This document shows, in pieces, positions 1 to 10,100 of a stretch of 10,900 bases of DNA; the stretch's first letter is position 1; every line of letters begins with the position of its first letter. Position numbers and translations under genes: made by a program. The stretch comes from Actinomycetota bacterium (GTDB lineage: Bacteria; Actinomycetota; Acidimicrobiia; Acidimicrobiales; GCA-2861595). Where the stretch lies: NCBI GenBank assembly GCA_016781225.1, contig JADDQT010000045.1, forward strand, positions 1-10,900, in the 5' to 3' direction. The notes below the pieces were generated by a model. The model worked only from the letters and a program-made list of their open reading frames with translations, ran no database searches and was not told where the DNA came from.

Positions 1-91
1 GGCCCCGCCGCTCCGCCCTGGCGGCGGACGTGGGCGCTCGGCGAAGGCAAGCGCGCCACCGGTGGCAAACGTCCCTGGCCCCGCACCTAAC

Positions 92-114
92 AGCAGCCGA
101 GCGCGGCCGCGACC
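92..114. repeat. Direct repeat, left copy (flanks the secreted-protein gene)
   Basis: This 23-nt segment matches 813-835 at 22 of 23 positions (the only mismatch is C97 versus T818) and shares a perfect 17-nt core, cgagcgcggccgcgacc. Read on the minus strand in the frame of the neighbouring nuclease gene, both copies encode Val-Ala-Ala-Ala-Leu-x-Cys. In this left copy a TAG stop follows at 87-89. The copies are 721 nt apart and enclose the whole 136-806 gene. The repeat is seen directly; an insertion or duplication origin is inference, and chance in GC-rich DNA is possible. Confidence 0.6.
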
Positions 115-135
115 CCAAGCGGACATACTGAGGCC

Positions 136-806
136 ATGGCGTGCAACCCTCGGTCCCAGGCGAGGCCTATCGCCCGGATTGGACTCCTCGTGCTCGCCCT
201 GGTCACCTCGTCGCTCCTTCTGATCGTGGGGCCGGCGGAGCGAGCCTTGGCCTGCTCCTGTGCGCCTACCACGGAGCAGGAGCTCGCCAACCGGGCCGAC
301 GTGATCTTCGAAGGCGTGGCCGTCGCCCGGCAGGATCCCAGCCCACCTAGCTCCACGGTCGAGACGGGTTCCCGCATCGTGTGGACCTTCGACGTGGCCC
401 GTGTGCTCAAGGGCACCGCGTCCAACCCACAGCGAGTCAGCAGCGTCGGGGCACCGTCCACCTGTGGAGTCACGTTCCAGCTCGGTCCCGCTATCGCGTG
501 TACGCCAGTCGCACGCCCGAGCAGACGCTCGAGACCCACGTTTGCTCCGGCACGCGGCAACTCCACTACGTGTTCCCGCCCGAGCCACCGCCGCCTCCTC
601 CGACTCTTCGCAACCATGTCGTCGTCCGCGGGCAATGGCTGTGGTCGATCGCCCGGGCCGAGCTGAGGGCGCGGGGGCGTGCCGCCGCCCCCAGGGCGGT
701 GCGTCTGGCCGCTGGGAGGATCTACGCCGCCAACCGGGCCGCCATCGGGCGGAACCCCAACCGGCTTCGCCCTGGAACCGTGTTGGTCATCCCTACCTCG
801 CTCTAG
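136..806 (+). pseudogene. Secreted TIMP/NTR-like plus LysM protein, frameshifted
   Basis: No single frame covers this gene. The first part, from ATG 136, gives an Arg-containing N-terminus, a hydrophobic stretch (IGLLVLALVTSSLLLIV) and a signal-peptidase-like site ending ALA just before Cys-Ser-Cys. The domain that follows has the pattern of small actinobacterial secreted CxC (TIMP/NTR-like) proteins: 'ADVIFEGVAV', 'WTFDVARVLKG', then a conserved 'TCGV' Cys. At about 470-489 the sense moves to the frame ending at 806, continuing with 'SRYRVYA', 'VCSGTRQL', a proline-rich linker (PPEPPPPPP) and a LysM domain ('VVRGQWLWSIA', 'RIYAANRAAIG', 'NRLRPGTVLVIP'). The change equals loss of one base. 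Unshifted, the first frame runs into low-complexity residues and stops at 664-666. The product would be exported and bind peptidoglycan through LysM; the role of the CxC domain is unknown. It may be a true pseudogene or an assembly error. The ATG has a GAGG only 2 nt upstream, so the start is moderately supported. The 3' end overlaps the convergent nuclease gene by 14 nt. Confidence 0.72.
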
Positions 807-1749
807 CGCAGGAGCAGTCGAGCGCGGCCGCGACCGACGCCTGCCGCTGTGTGACGTCCTCCCATGTGAAGCGGAGCAACGACCACCCTTCGAGGACGAG
901 GTAGTTCTGGCGCCTGAGGTCGACTTGGAGGGCCTTGCCCGTGGCGTGGGTTGCCAGCCCGTCGAGCTCCACGACGACTCGGCGGCCGAGGTCGGCGAAG
1001 TCGACGACGAAAGGACCGATGGGCACCTGCCTCGCCAGTCCCCTGATGCCTGCAGCCCGGCACAGCTGCTCGAAGCGGGTTTCCAGATCACTGCCGTTGG
1101 CCCGCTCCTGGCGCCGGGCGAGGACCCGCAGCAGCGTCGCCGGGCCTGCTCTCCCCTTCCGGGTCAGAGCCTTAGCCCTTCGGGCGGCGTACTCCGGAGT
1201 GGTGAGCCCACGGCGAACGGCACACTCGAAGACCCGTTCCACGACGTCGTCGTCCATCACGGCGCCCAGATCCACGCAGGTCCTGGTGGCCGTCGTGCAA
1301 GGGATGCCGTCGACTCGCGTCACGTCGAACCGGTCCAGGTCCGCAGTCCGATGCGTCACCGCTCGTCGGTAACGTCGATCGGGCGGTACTGACACCTCGA
1401 TGACCCCCTCGTCGACCCCGTCAAGCCTGAGCAGCGCCGCTGCCGCTCTGTGGGAGGCCGCTGAGTACGTACCGGCACCCAGGACGGCAACCATGAGTCG
1501 TTGCGGGAATGACCGCGGATAGCCCGGCACCCGGTAGACGCCTGGCTCGACGCGTTCGAACCGCGCCGAGGCCAGTCGGCGGTTCAACAGGCTCTGGTGC
1601 ACACCTGCCTCCTGGGCCTGGGCGTGGCCGAAGACGCCGTGCTGGCGGCCTGCCAGGCGGTTCAGGGCGGCGTCCGGCGCTTCTCCGGTTAACTGGTTCC
1701 GATTTCCGGAACCAGATAACCGGAGATCCTGGGGCGGGGCAGTCGGCAC
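793..1749 (-). CDS. AbiEi-like winged-helix / DUF559 endonuclease-fold protein
   Basis: The product has 318 residues. Residues about 28-76 (LNRLAGRQHGVF...GVYRVPG) match the N-terminal winged-helix domain seen in AbiEi-type antitoxins. A middle segment (about 90-200) has the usual 'SHRAAAALLRLDG' and 'GIPCTTATRTCVDLGAV' motifs of this family. The C-terminal part (about 218-305) is a DUF559, Vsr-like PD-(D/E)XK fold: E223, D250 in 'VVDFAD', E261-L-D263 in 'VVVELDG', and a closing 'EGWSLLRFTWEDV'. These acidic residues look intact, so metal-dependent nuclease chemistry is possible. Such proteins are common and solitary in actinobacteria, usually without a proven function. No AbiEii-type toxin gene is nearby, so I do not call a toxin-antitoxin pair. 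The start is GTG 1749 with no clear ribosome site; there is no ATG, GTG or TTG between it and the conserved winged-helix start, although family members often begin near residue 28. Codons 8-23 consist of a large inverted repeat. The last codons contain a direct repeat copy. Confidence 0.85.
   Translation of the reverse strand: MPTAPPQDLRLSGSGNRNQLTGEAPDAALNRLAGRQHGVFGHAQAQEAGVHQSLLNRRLASARFERVEPGVYRVPGYPRSFPQRLMVAVLGAGTYSAASHRAAAALLRLDGVDEGVIEVSVPPDRRYRRAVTHRTADLDRFDVTRVDGIPCTTATRTCVDLGAVMDDDVVERVFECAVRRGLTTPEYAARRAKALTRKGRAGPATLLRVLARRQERANGSDLETRFEQLCRAAGIRGLARQVPIGPFVVDFADLGRRVVVELDGLATHATGKALQVDLRRQNYLVLEGWSLLRFTWEDVTQRQASVAAALDCSCARAR
813..835. repeat. Direct repeat, right copy (in nuclease gene 3' end)
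   Basis: Partner of 92-114 (22/23 identical). It lies in the last 15 codons of the DUF559 gene, where it encodes Val-Ala-Ala-Ala-Leu-Asp-Cys on the minus strand. The gene continues six more codons to its TAG at 793-795, whereas the left copy reads into a TAG almost at once, so the two copies look like alternative 3' ends of the same reading frame. Confidence 0.6.
1682..1726. repeat. 20-bp inverted repeat (palindromic element or operator)
   Basis: Arms 1682-1701 and 1707-1726 are reverse complements at 19 of 20 positions (A1692 opposite A1716 is the only mismatch), around a 5-nt loop at 1702-1706. The core is ggttaactggttcc and its complement, less GC-rich than the surroundings. It lies inside the first codons (about 8-23) of the minus-strand nuclease gene if GTG 1749 is the start. 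No T-run follows on either strand, so a classic terminator is unlikely. Candidate roles are an operator controlling the nuclease gene, an mRNA hairpin near its start, or a small mobile palindromic repeat. The structure is certain; the role is not. Confidence 0.8.
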
Positions 1750-1834
1750 AGCTCAAGTACAGCGGGGGGGTGTGACAGCGGCGGGGCCCTGACGTCCGAT
1801 GTACACTCCCCGCCCACAGCACGGGGCGTGGGCA

Positions 1835-1897
1835 ATGGCGCCTCCTCTCAGCGATGAGGTCCCTGGCTGCTCCAAGCAACAGAGCCCACTTTCGTGA
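1835..1897 (+). promoter_or_regulatory. Possible leader-peptide ORF upstream of gltB
   Basis: ATG 1835 opens a 20-codon reading frame ending at TGA 1895-1897, containing Ser-Lys-Gln-Gln-Ser with adjacent CAA CAG codons. Its stop overlaps GTG 1894 (an upstream in-frame start candidate for gltB) as GTGA and lies just before the gltB ATG at 1909. Gln codons before a glutamine-consuming enzyme could suggest a translational sensor. The upstream GTGGG is a poor ribosome site, I see no clear competing terminator/antiterminator hairpins, and a 20-codon ORF is common by chance. It is flagged as a possibility only. Confidence 0.2.
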
Positions 1898-1901
1898 AAG
1901 G
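1896..1901 (+). promoter_or_regulatory. Ribosome binding site choosing the gltB start
   Basis: GAAAGG at 1896-1901 lies 7 nt before ATG 1909, a normal Shine-Dalgarno distance. The other in-frame start, GTG 1894, has no purine-rich site upstream and overlaps this motif. This favours ATG 1909, which places the catalytic Cys at position 8 behind a 7-residue propeptide. Confidence 0.6.
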
Positions 1902-1908
1902 TCCGAAC

Positions 1909-6303
<4,395 letters not shown>

Positions 6304-6326
6304 TAGTACGAGGGTCAGAAGCGCCG

Positions 6327-8603
6327 ATGGCCGTGACCGCAACCACCCCCATCGCCCTCCTGGAGGAGGTGTACGCCCGGCTCCCCGAGCGAATGAGCCT
6401 CGCCCGTCGCCGTCTCGGTCGCCCTCTTACCCTGTCGGAGAAGATCCTCTTCAACCACGTTGCCGATCCCGAGACCGCGCCCCTGGAACGGGGACGGTCC
6501 TACACCGAGCTGCGTCCCGACCGGGTGGCCATGCAGGACGCCACCGCCCAGATGGCGCTGCTCCAGTTCATGACCGCCGGCCTGGCCCAGGTTGCCGTGC
6601 CCACCACGGTGCACTGCGACCACCTCATCCAGGCCCACATAGACGCCAGGTCGGACCTGGCTGCCGCGGTGGAGTCCAACAAGGAGGTGTACGACTTCCT
6701 CCGGTCGGTGGCCGCCAAGTACTGCATCGGCTTCTGGCAGCCGGGCTCGGGGATCATCCACCAGGTCGTGCTGGAGCAGTACGCCTTCCCTGGCGGCATG
6801 CTGATCGGCACCGACTCGCACACGCCCAACGCCGGCGGAATGGCAATGGTGGCCGTGGGTGTGGGCGGCGCCGACGCCGTGGACGTCATGGTGGGCGACA
6901 CGTTCGGGCTCCGATGGCCCAAGCTCATCGGCATCCGCCTCACCGGCTCGCTGTCGGGGTGGACCGCGCCCAAGGACGTCATCTTGAAGGTGGCGGAGCT
7001 CCTGACGGTAAGGGGTGGGACCGGCGCCATCGTCGAGTACTTCGGCCCCGGTACCGCCACCATCAGCGCCACCGGCAAGGCCACGGTGTGCAACATGGGC
7101 GCCGAGGTCGGCGCCACGACCTCCCTGTTCCCCTACGACGACGCCTCTGCCCGCTACCTAGCCGCAACCAACAGGGCAGAGCACGCTGAGCGGGCATCCG
7201 CCGTGAGGGAGCACCTGCGGGCCGACCCCGAGGTCGACGAGGATCCCGAGCGCTACTTCGACCAGGTCGTGGAGATAGACCTCGACTCCCTGGAGCCGCA
7301 CATCGTCGGTCCTCACACCCCCGACCTCGCGAGACCCACGTCGCGGATGGGAGACGACGCCCGGGCCAACGGCTGGCCTGTGGAGCTCACGAGCTGCCTG
7401 GTGGGCTCGTGCACCAACTCCTCCTACGAGGACATCACACGCGCCGCCGCCGTCGCCCGCCAGGCCGCAGCCCTCGGCCTGCGGTCCAAGGTGCCGCTCC
7501 TCGTCACCCCCGGCTCCGAGCGGGTCCGGGCCACCATCGAGCGCGACGGCTTGCTCGCCGACCTCGAGGGGATCGGTGCGACCGTGTTGGCCAACGCCTG
7601 TGGCCCCTGCATCGGACAGTGGAAGCGCGACGACGTGACGCCAGGCCAGGTCAACTCCATCCTCAGCTCGTACAACCGGAACTTCCCCAAGCGCAACGAC
7701 GGCAACGAGGCCACCCTCTCGTTCATCGGCTCCCCCGAGACCGTGGTGGCCTATGCCCTGGCCGGGACCCTCGACTTCAACCCGCTCACCGACCAGGTGA
7801 ACGGCAATGGGGAAGCAACCGGTGTGGGCCTCGAGCCGCCGTCGGGCGAGGAGCTGCCCGCACGGGGGTTCGAGCCGGGCGAGGCCGGCTTCCTGGCTCC
7901 GCCCGAGGACGGGTCGGCGGTAGAGGTCGTGGTCCGGCCGGACAGCGAACGTCTCCAGCTGCTCGAGCCCTTCTCGGCCTGGGACGGCGAGGACTTCCTC
8001 GATCTTCCCGTCCTGCTGAAGGCCAGGGGGAAGTGCACCACAGACCACATCTCCGCCGCCGGACCGTGGCTCAAGTACCGTGGCCACCTGGACAACATCT
8101 CCCGGAACCTCTTCCTCGGCGCCCTGAACGCCTTCACCGAGGAGGTCGGCACCGCCCACTGCCTCGTCCACGACGCGACCGAGCCGCTGCCCGACGTGGC
8201 CCGGCACTACCGGGAGGCCAGCATGGCGTGGGTCGCGGTGGGCGACGAGAACTATGGCGAAGGATCGTCGCGCGAGCACGCGGCCATGGAGCCGCGGTTC
8301 ATGGGCGCCAAGGCCATCCTGGCGCGCTCCTTCGCACGCATCCACGAGACCAACCTCAAGAAGCAGGGCGTTCTGCCGCTCAGGTTCACCGACCCCGACA
8401 CCTACGACCAGGTGGAGGCCGGCGACCGCATCTCCTTGCTCGCCCTGGCCGGCCTGGCGCCCGACGCTCCGGTGCGGGGGCAGATCGTCAAAGCCGACGG
8501 CTCGACCGTCGACTTCGAGTGCACCCACAGCCTTTCGCCGGAGCACATCGAGTGGTTCCGGGCCGGCGGCTCGCTCAGCCTGATCCGAGCCAGGCAGGCC
8601 TGA
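6327..8603 (+). CDS. acn: Aconitate hydratase, mitochondrial-like type
   Basis: Aconitase isomerises citrate to isocitrate through cis-aconitate in the TCA cycle, using a 4Fe-4S cluster. The 758-residue protein resembles mitochondrial aconitase (ACO2, about 780 with its transit peptide) more than bacterial AcnA (about 890-900) or AcnB. Motifs in order: 'QDATAQMALLQFM', 'VHCDHLIQA', 'SGIIHQVVLEQYAFPGG', 'IGTDSHTPNAGG', 'SCTNSSYED' with C362, 'ANACGPCIGQWKR' with C425 and C428 (the three cluster ligands, with the same 63-residue and 3-residue spacings as ACO2), 'GKCTTDHISAAGPWLKYRGHLDNIS', and the swivel domain with 'GEGSSREHAAMEPR', where Ser647 corresponds to the catalytic Ser642 of the pig enzyme. 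All key residues are present, so it should be active. The ATG at 6327 has a GAGGG at 6310-6314, rather far upstream (12 nt). gltB ends in two consecutive TAG codons (6301-6306) just before, suggesting an operon that links 2-oxoglutarate supply with glutamate formation. Confidence 0.96.
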   Translation: MAVTATTPIALLEEVYARLPERMSLARRRLGRPLTLSEKILFNHVADPETAPLERGRSYTELRPDRVAMQDATAQMALLQFMTAGLAQVAVPTTVHCDHLIQAHIDARSDLAAAVESNKEVYDFLRSVAAKYCIGFWQPGSGIIHQVVLEQYAFPGGMLIGTDSHTPNAGGMAMVAVGVGGADAVDVMVGDTFGLRWPKLIGIRLTGSLSGWTAPKDVILKVAELLTVRGGTGAIVEYFGPGTATISATGKATVCNMGAEVGATTSLFPYDDASARYLAATNRAEHAERASAVREHLRADPEVDEDPERYFDQVVEIDLDSLEPHIVGPHTPDLARPTSRMGDDARANGWPVELTSCLVGSCTNSSYEDITRAAAVARQAAALGLRSKVPLLVTPGSERVRATIERDGLLADLEGIGATVLANACGPCIGQWKRDDVTPGQVNSILSSYNRNFPKRNDGNEATLSFIGSPETVVAYALAGTLDFNPLTDQVNGNGEATGVGLEPPSGEELPARGFEPGEAGFLAPPEDGSAVEVVVRPDSERLQLLEPFSAWDGEDFLDLPVLLKARGKCTTDHISAAGPWLKYRGHLDNISRNLFLGALNAFTEEVGTAHCLVHDATEPLPDVARHYREASMAWVAVGDENYGEGSSREHAAMEPRFMGAKAILARSFARIHETNLKKQGVLPLRFTDPDTYDQVEAGDRISLLALAGLAPDAPVRGQIVKADGSTVDFECTHSLSPEHIEWFRAGGSLSLIRARQA

Positions 8604-8605
8604 GT

Positions 8606-8628
8606 CCCGCCACTCCGTCGGCGGGTTT
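8606..8628 (+). terminator. Likely terminator after acn
   Basis: A 6-bp perfect GC stem (8606-8611 pairing with 8620-8625) with an 8-nt loop is followed by TTTGT. It starts 2 nt after the acn stop codon, in the 46-nt gap between the convergent acn and the minus-strand gene ending at 8650. The T-tract is short, so it is a moderate rho-independent terminator for the + strand. Nothing comparable follows it on the minus strand. Confidence 0.6.
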
Positions 8629-8649
8629 GTCCACCGACCGGGGAGCGGC

Positions 8650-9993
8650 CTAGCTCCGGCCCGCCCTCTTGACGGCGTTCTTGACGGCGGTGTTGACCAC
8701 CTTCCTCGCCGTCGACTTCTTGGCCGGAGAGCTCTTGGCCACAGCCTTCGCGCCGCCCTTCTTGACCGCAGCCTTCTTGACCGCAGCCTTCTTGACCGCA
8801 GCCGGCTTGACCGGTGCCTTCTTGACGGCAGCCGGCTTGGCCGGTGCCTTCTTGACCGGTGCCTTCTCGGCCGTGGCCTTGCTCGGGCCCGCCTTCTTGG
8901 CCGCAGCTTTCTTCGCCGGGGCCTTCTTGACGAAGGTCCTCTTGAGCGGAGGAGGCGACGGTTCCTCGAACAGATCGTCGATGGCATCGAGTATCTCGGC
9001 GCGGTTCTGGTGCTGCGCCTCGTACTCGGCCACCAGGTCGAGGTCATCGTCGTCCAGGTCGTCGAGCACCATGAGGATCTGGGCCGCGCTGAGCCGGTCG
9101 TAGTCCTCGATGGGCAGGTCGTCATCCGCCGACGCCACGGGCACCGCGGCCTCGGTCTTCTTGGCCGCAGCCGCCTTCTTGGCTACCGCCTTCTTCTTGG
9201 CTACGGCCTTCTTTGCCGGCGGACTCTTCTTGGCCACGGCCTTCTTGGCCGGAGGCGCGGCCGGTTCCTCGAACAGGTCATCGATGGCGTCGAGGATCTC
9301 GGCTCGGTTCTGGTGTTGCTCCTCGTATTCCGCCACCAGGTCCAGATCGTCGTCATCGAGGTCATCGAGCGACGACAGGATCTGGGCCGCGGTGAGACGT
9401 TCGTAGTCCTCGAAGGGCAGGCTCTCGGCGTCGACCACGGGCGCCGCACGCTTGGCCACCGCTTTCTTTGCCGCTGCCTTCTTCTTCTTGGCCTTCTTCG
9501 GGAGGGGGTGCTTCTTCGTGGAGAAGGGCTTTCCCACGGTGAGAGGCCGCTGGGCCCAAGGAGCCGTGACCTGCGCCTTCTTGAGCATCTGCTGGCGTTC
9601 CAGGTGGGCCTGCAGGGCGCGGTCGCGGGCGGCGGTCGCCGAGGAGGGATCCACTCGTATGACCATGTCCTCGGCCGCCCTCTTCGGCCCGCGGCGCTCC
9701 TGGCCGGCAAGCCAGTTGAGGGCCAGCTCGGTGACCGCCCCGTCGTCGTCCTCGTCTTCGTCGCCGCCCTCTTCGTCGTCGACCAAGTCGTCCTCGTCGT
9801 AGCTTTCGGCCGGACCTGGGTCGTCGGCGAACGCCGGTTCCCCGAACGCCGGTGGGGACCATCCACCGGCCGAGGAAGGCGGGCCAGGGGGCCTGCCACC
9901 GGCCCGCGCCAGGTCTCGGGCGGCTTCTCGCTCGAGGTCCTCGGGAGACGGTCCCTCCCCGCTCGGTTTCCTACGTATCGATGCAGGCACCAT
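8650..9993 (-). CDS. Alternating-charge protein: duplicated acidic module, Lys/Ala tails
   Basis: I do not recognise this 447-residue protein as a named gene. Layout: a hydrophilic N-terminus; an acidic stretch (about 56-85, many Asp/Glu); a mixed segment with a probable helix (about 84-140); a basic tract (about 159-183, 'KKHPLPKKAKKKKAAAKK'); acidic module 1 (192-244, 'EDYERLTAAQIL' to 'AIDDLFEEP'); a basic linker (249-279, AKKAVAKK-type); acidic module 2 (293-345); and a long basic C-terminus (351-447) of KKAP/KKAA repeats ending 'AVKRAGRS'. There is no signal peptide or membrane segment, so it should be cytoplasmic. The Lys/Ala/Pro tails resemble those of histone-H1-like bacterial proteins and mycobacterial HupB, which bind DNA. 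The modules resemble a short helical pattern (YD.L.AAQI...L.DL...L..V..YE..H..R..IL..I..L) that I recall from other actinobacterial proteins of unproven function. A nucleoid- or RNA-associated role is inference. ATG 9993 and GTG 9990 are consecutive codons; AAAGGA lies 2 nt before ATG and 5 nt before GTG, so GTG may be the true start. The minus strand has TAAGAT (10021-10026) as a possible -10 box without a clear -35. Confidence 0.88.
   Translation of the reverse strand: MVPASIRRKPSGEGPSPEDLEREAARDLARAGGRPPGPPSSAGGWSPPAFGEPAFADDPGPAESYDEDDLVDDEEGGDEDEDDDGAVTELALNWLAGQERRGPKRAAEDMVIRVDPSSATAARDRALQAHLERQQMLKKAQVTAPWAQRPLTVGKPFSTKKHPLPKKAKKKKAAAKKAVAKRAAPVVDAESLPFEDYERLTAAQILSSLDDLDDDDLDLVAEYEEQHQNRAEILDAIDDLFEEPAAPPAKKAVAKKSPPAKKAVAKKKAVAKKAAAAKKTEAAVPVASADDDLPIEDYDRLSAAQILMVLDDLDDDDLDLVAEYEAQHQNRAEILDAIDDLFEEPSPPPLKRTFVKKAPAKKAAAKKAGPSKATAEKAPVKKAPAKPAAVKKAPVKPAAVKKAAVKKAAVKKGGAKAVAKSSPAKKSTARKVVNTAVKNAVKRAGRS
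8759..8878. repeat. 15-bp tandem repeats (about 8 units) in a coding sequence
   Basis: Eight consecutive 15-nt units occupy 8759-8878. The first three (8759-8803) are identical (ttcttgaccgcagcc); the next five vary (ggcttgaccggtgcc, ttcttgacggcagcc and so on). On the minus strand each encodes a five-residue Lys/Ala/Pro/Val unit such as Ala-Ala-Val-Lys-Lys. The unit length keeps the frame, so copy-number change would lengthen or shorten the basic tail without disrupting the protein. Confidence 0.85.
8959..9118 (-). repeat. Duplicated acidic module, C-terminal copy
   Basis: Encodes residues about 292-345 of the alternating-charge protein. It is homologous to 9262-9421 at an exact offset of 303 nt (101 codons). 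The two 53-residue peptides agree at 47 positions. The DNA differs at about 24 of 157 positions by eye, and most of these changes are silent. Confidence 0.9.
9262..9421 (-). repeat. Duplicated acidic module, N-terminal copy
   Basis: Partner of 8959-9118, encoding residues about 192-244. It contains the invariant LDDLDDDDLDLVAEYE and QHQNRAEILDAIDDLFEEP cores. The six amino-acid differences from the other copy are all in the first 34 residues of the module (Phe/Ile, Glu/Asp, Thr/Ser, Ser/Met, Ser/Val, Glu/Ala). Confidence 0.9.
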
Positions 9994-10071
9994 CGTCCTT
10001 TCGACGGAGTGGGCGCAACGATCTTAGGCCACCGCCACTCGCCCGATCCGCCTTGTCTCAGGGCGTCTCCG

Positions 10072-10098
10072 GCGGCGGCCCGGTTACCGGGCAGCCGC
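10072..10098 (-). terminator. Strong GC hairpin after the 10101-10883 gene
   Basis: Arms 10072-10083 and 10087-10098 pair at 11 of 12 positions (mismatch G10077/A10093) around a TTA loop. The hairpin begins 2 nt beyond the TGA stop of the minus-strand gene and lies upstream of the next minus-strand gene. There is no T-tract after it on the minus strand, so it fits the U-less hairpins proposed as terminators in high-GC bacteria, or a transcript-stabilising structure. Placement supports the call; efficiency is unknown. Confidence 0.5.
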
Positions 10099-10100
10099 GC

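Noticed and set aside
1..135. Upstream gene end or promoter
   Set aside because: Only a 7-bp GC stem (5-11 with 21-27) and the left repeat copy are visible. There is no coding frame with family features and no clear -35/-10 pair.
87..1091. A 334-codon minus-strand open frame over the secreted-protein gene
   Set aside because: It overlaps the domain-supported LysM and DUF559 genes in other frames. Only its last codons matter, as the left repeat copy.
793..1749. A toxin-antitoxin system, given the AbiEi-like winged helix
   Set aside because: No AbiEii-type nucleotidyltransferase toxin is adjacent, and the domain is fused to a DUF559 fold, a common solitary arrangement.
1750..1834. Promoter for gltB (TACACT at 1802-1807 as -10)
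   Set aside because: No acceptable -35 at 16-18 nt spacing and no extended -10. The divergent gap must hold promoters, but I cannot place them.
8759..8878. CRISPR-like array
   Set aside because: Units are 15 nt, contiguous and without spacers, and they encode Lys/Ala pentads in frame.
7158..9125. A 655-codon minus-strand open frame crossing acn and the Lys-rich gene
   Set aside because: It spans two real genes in wrong frames and has Arg/Ser/Pro low-complexity stretches.
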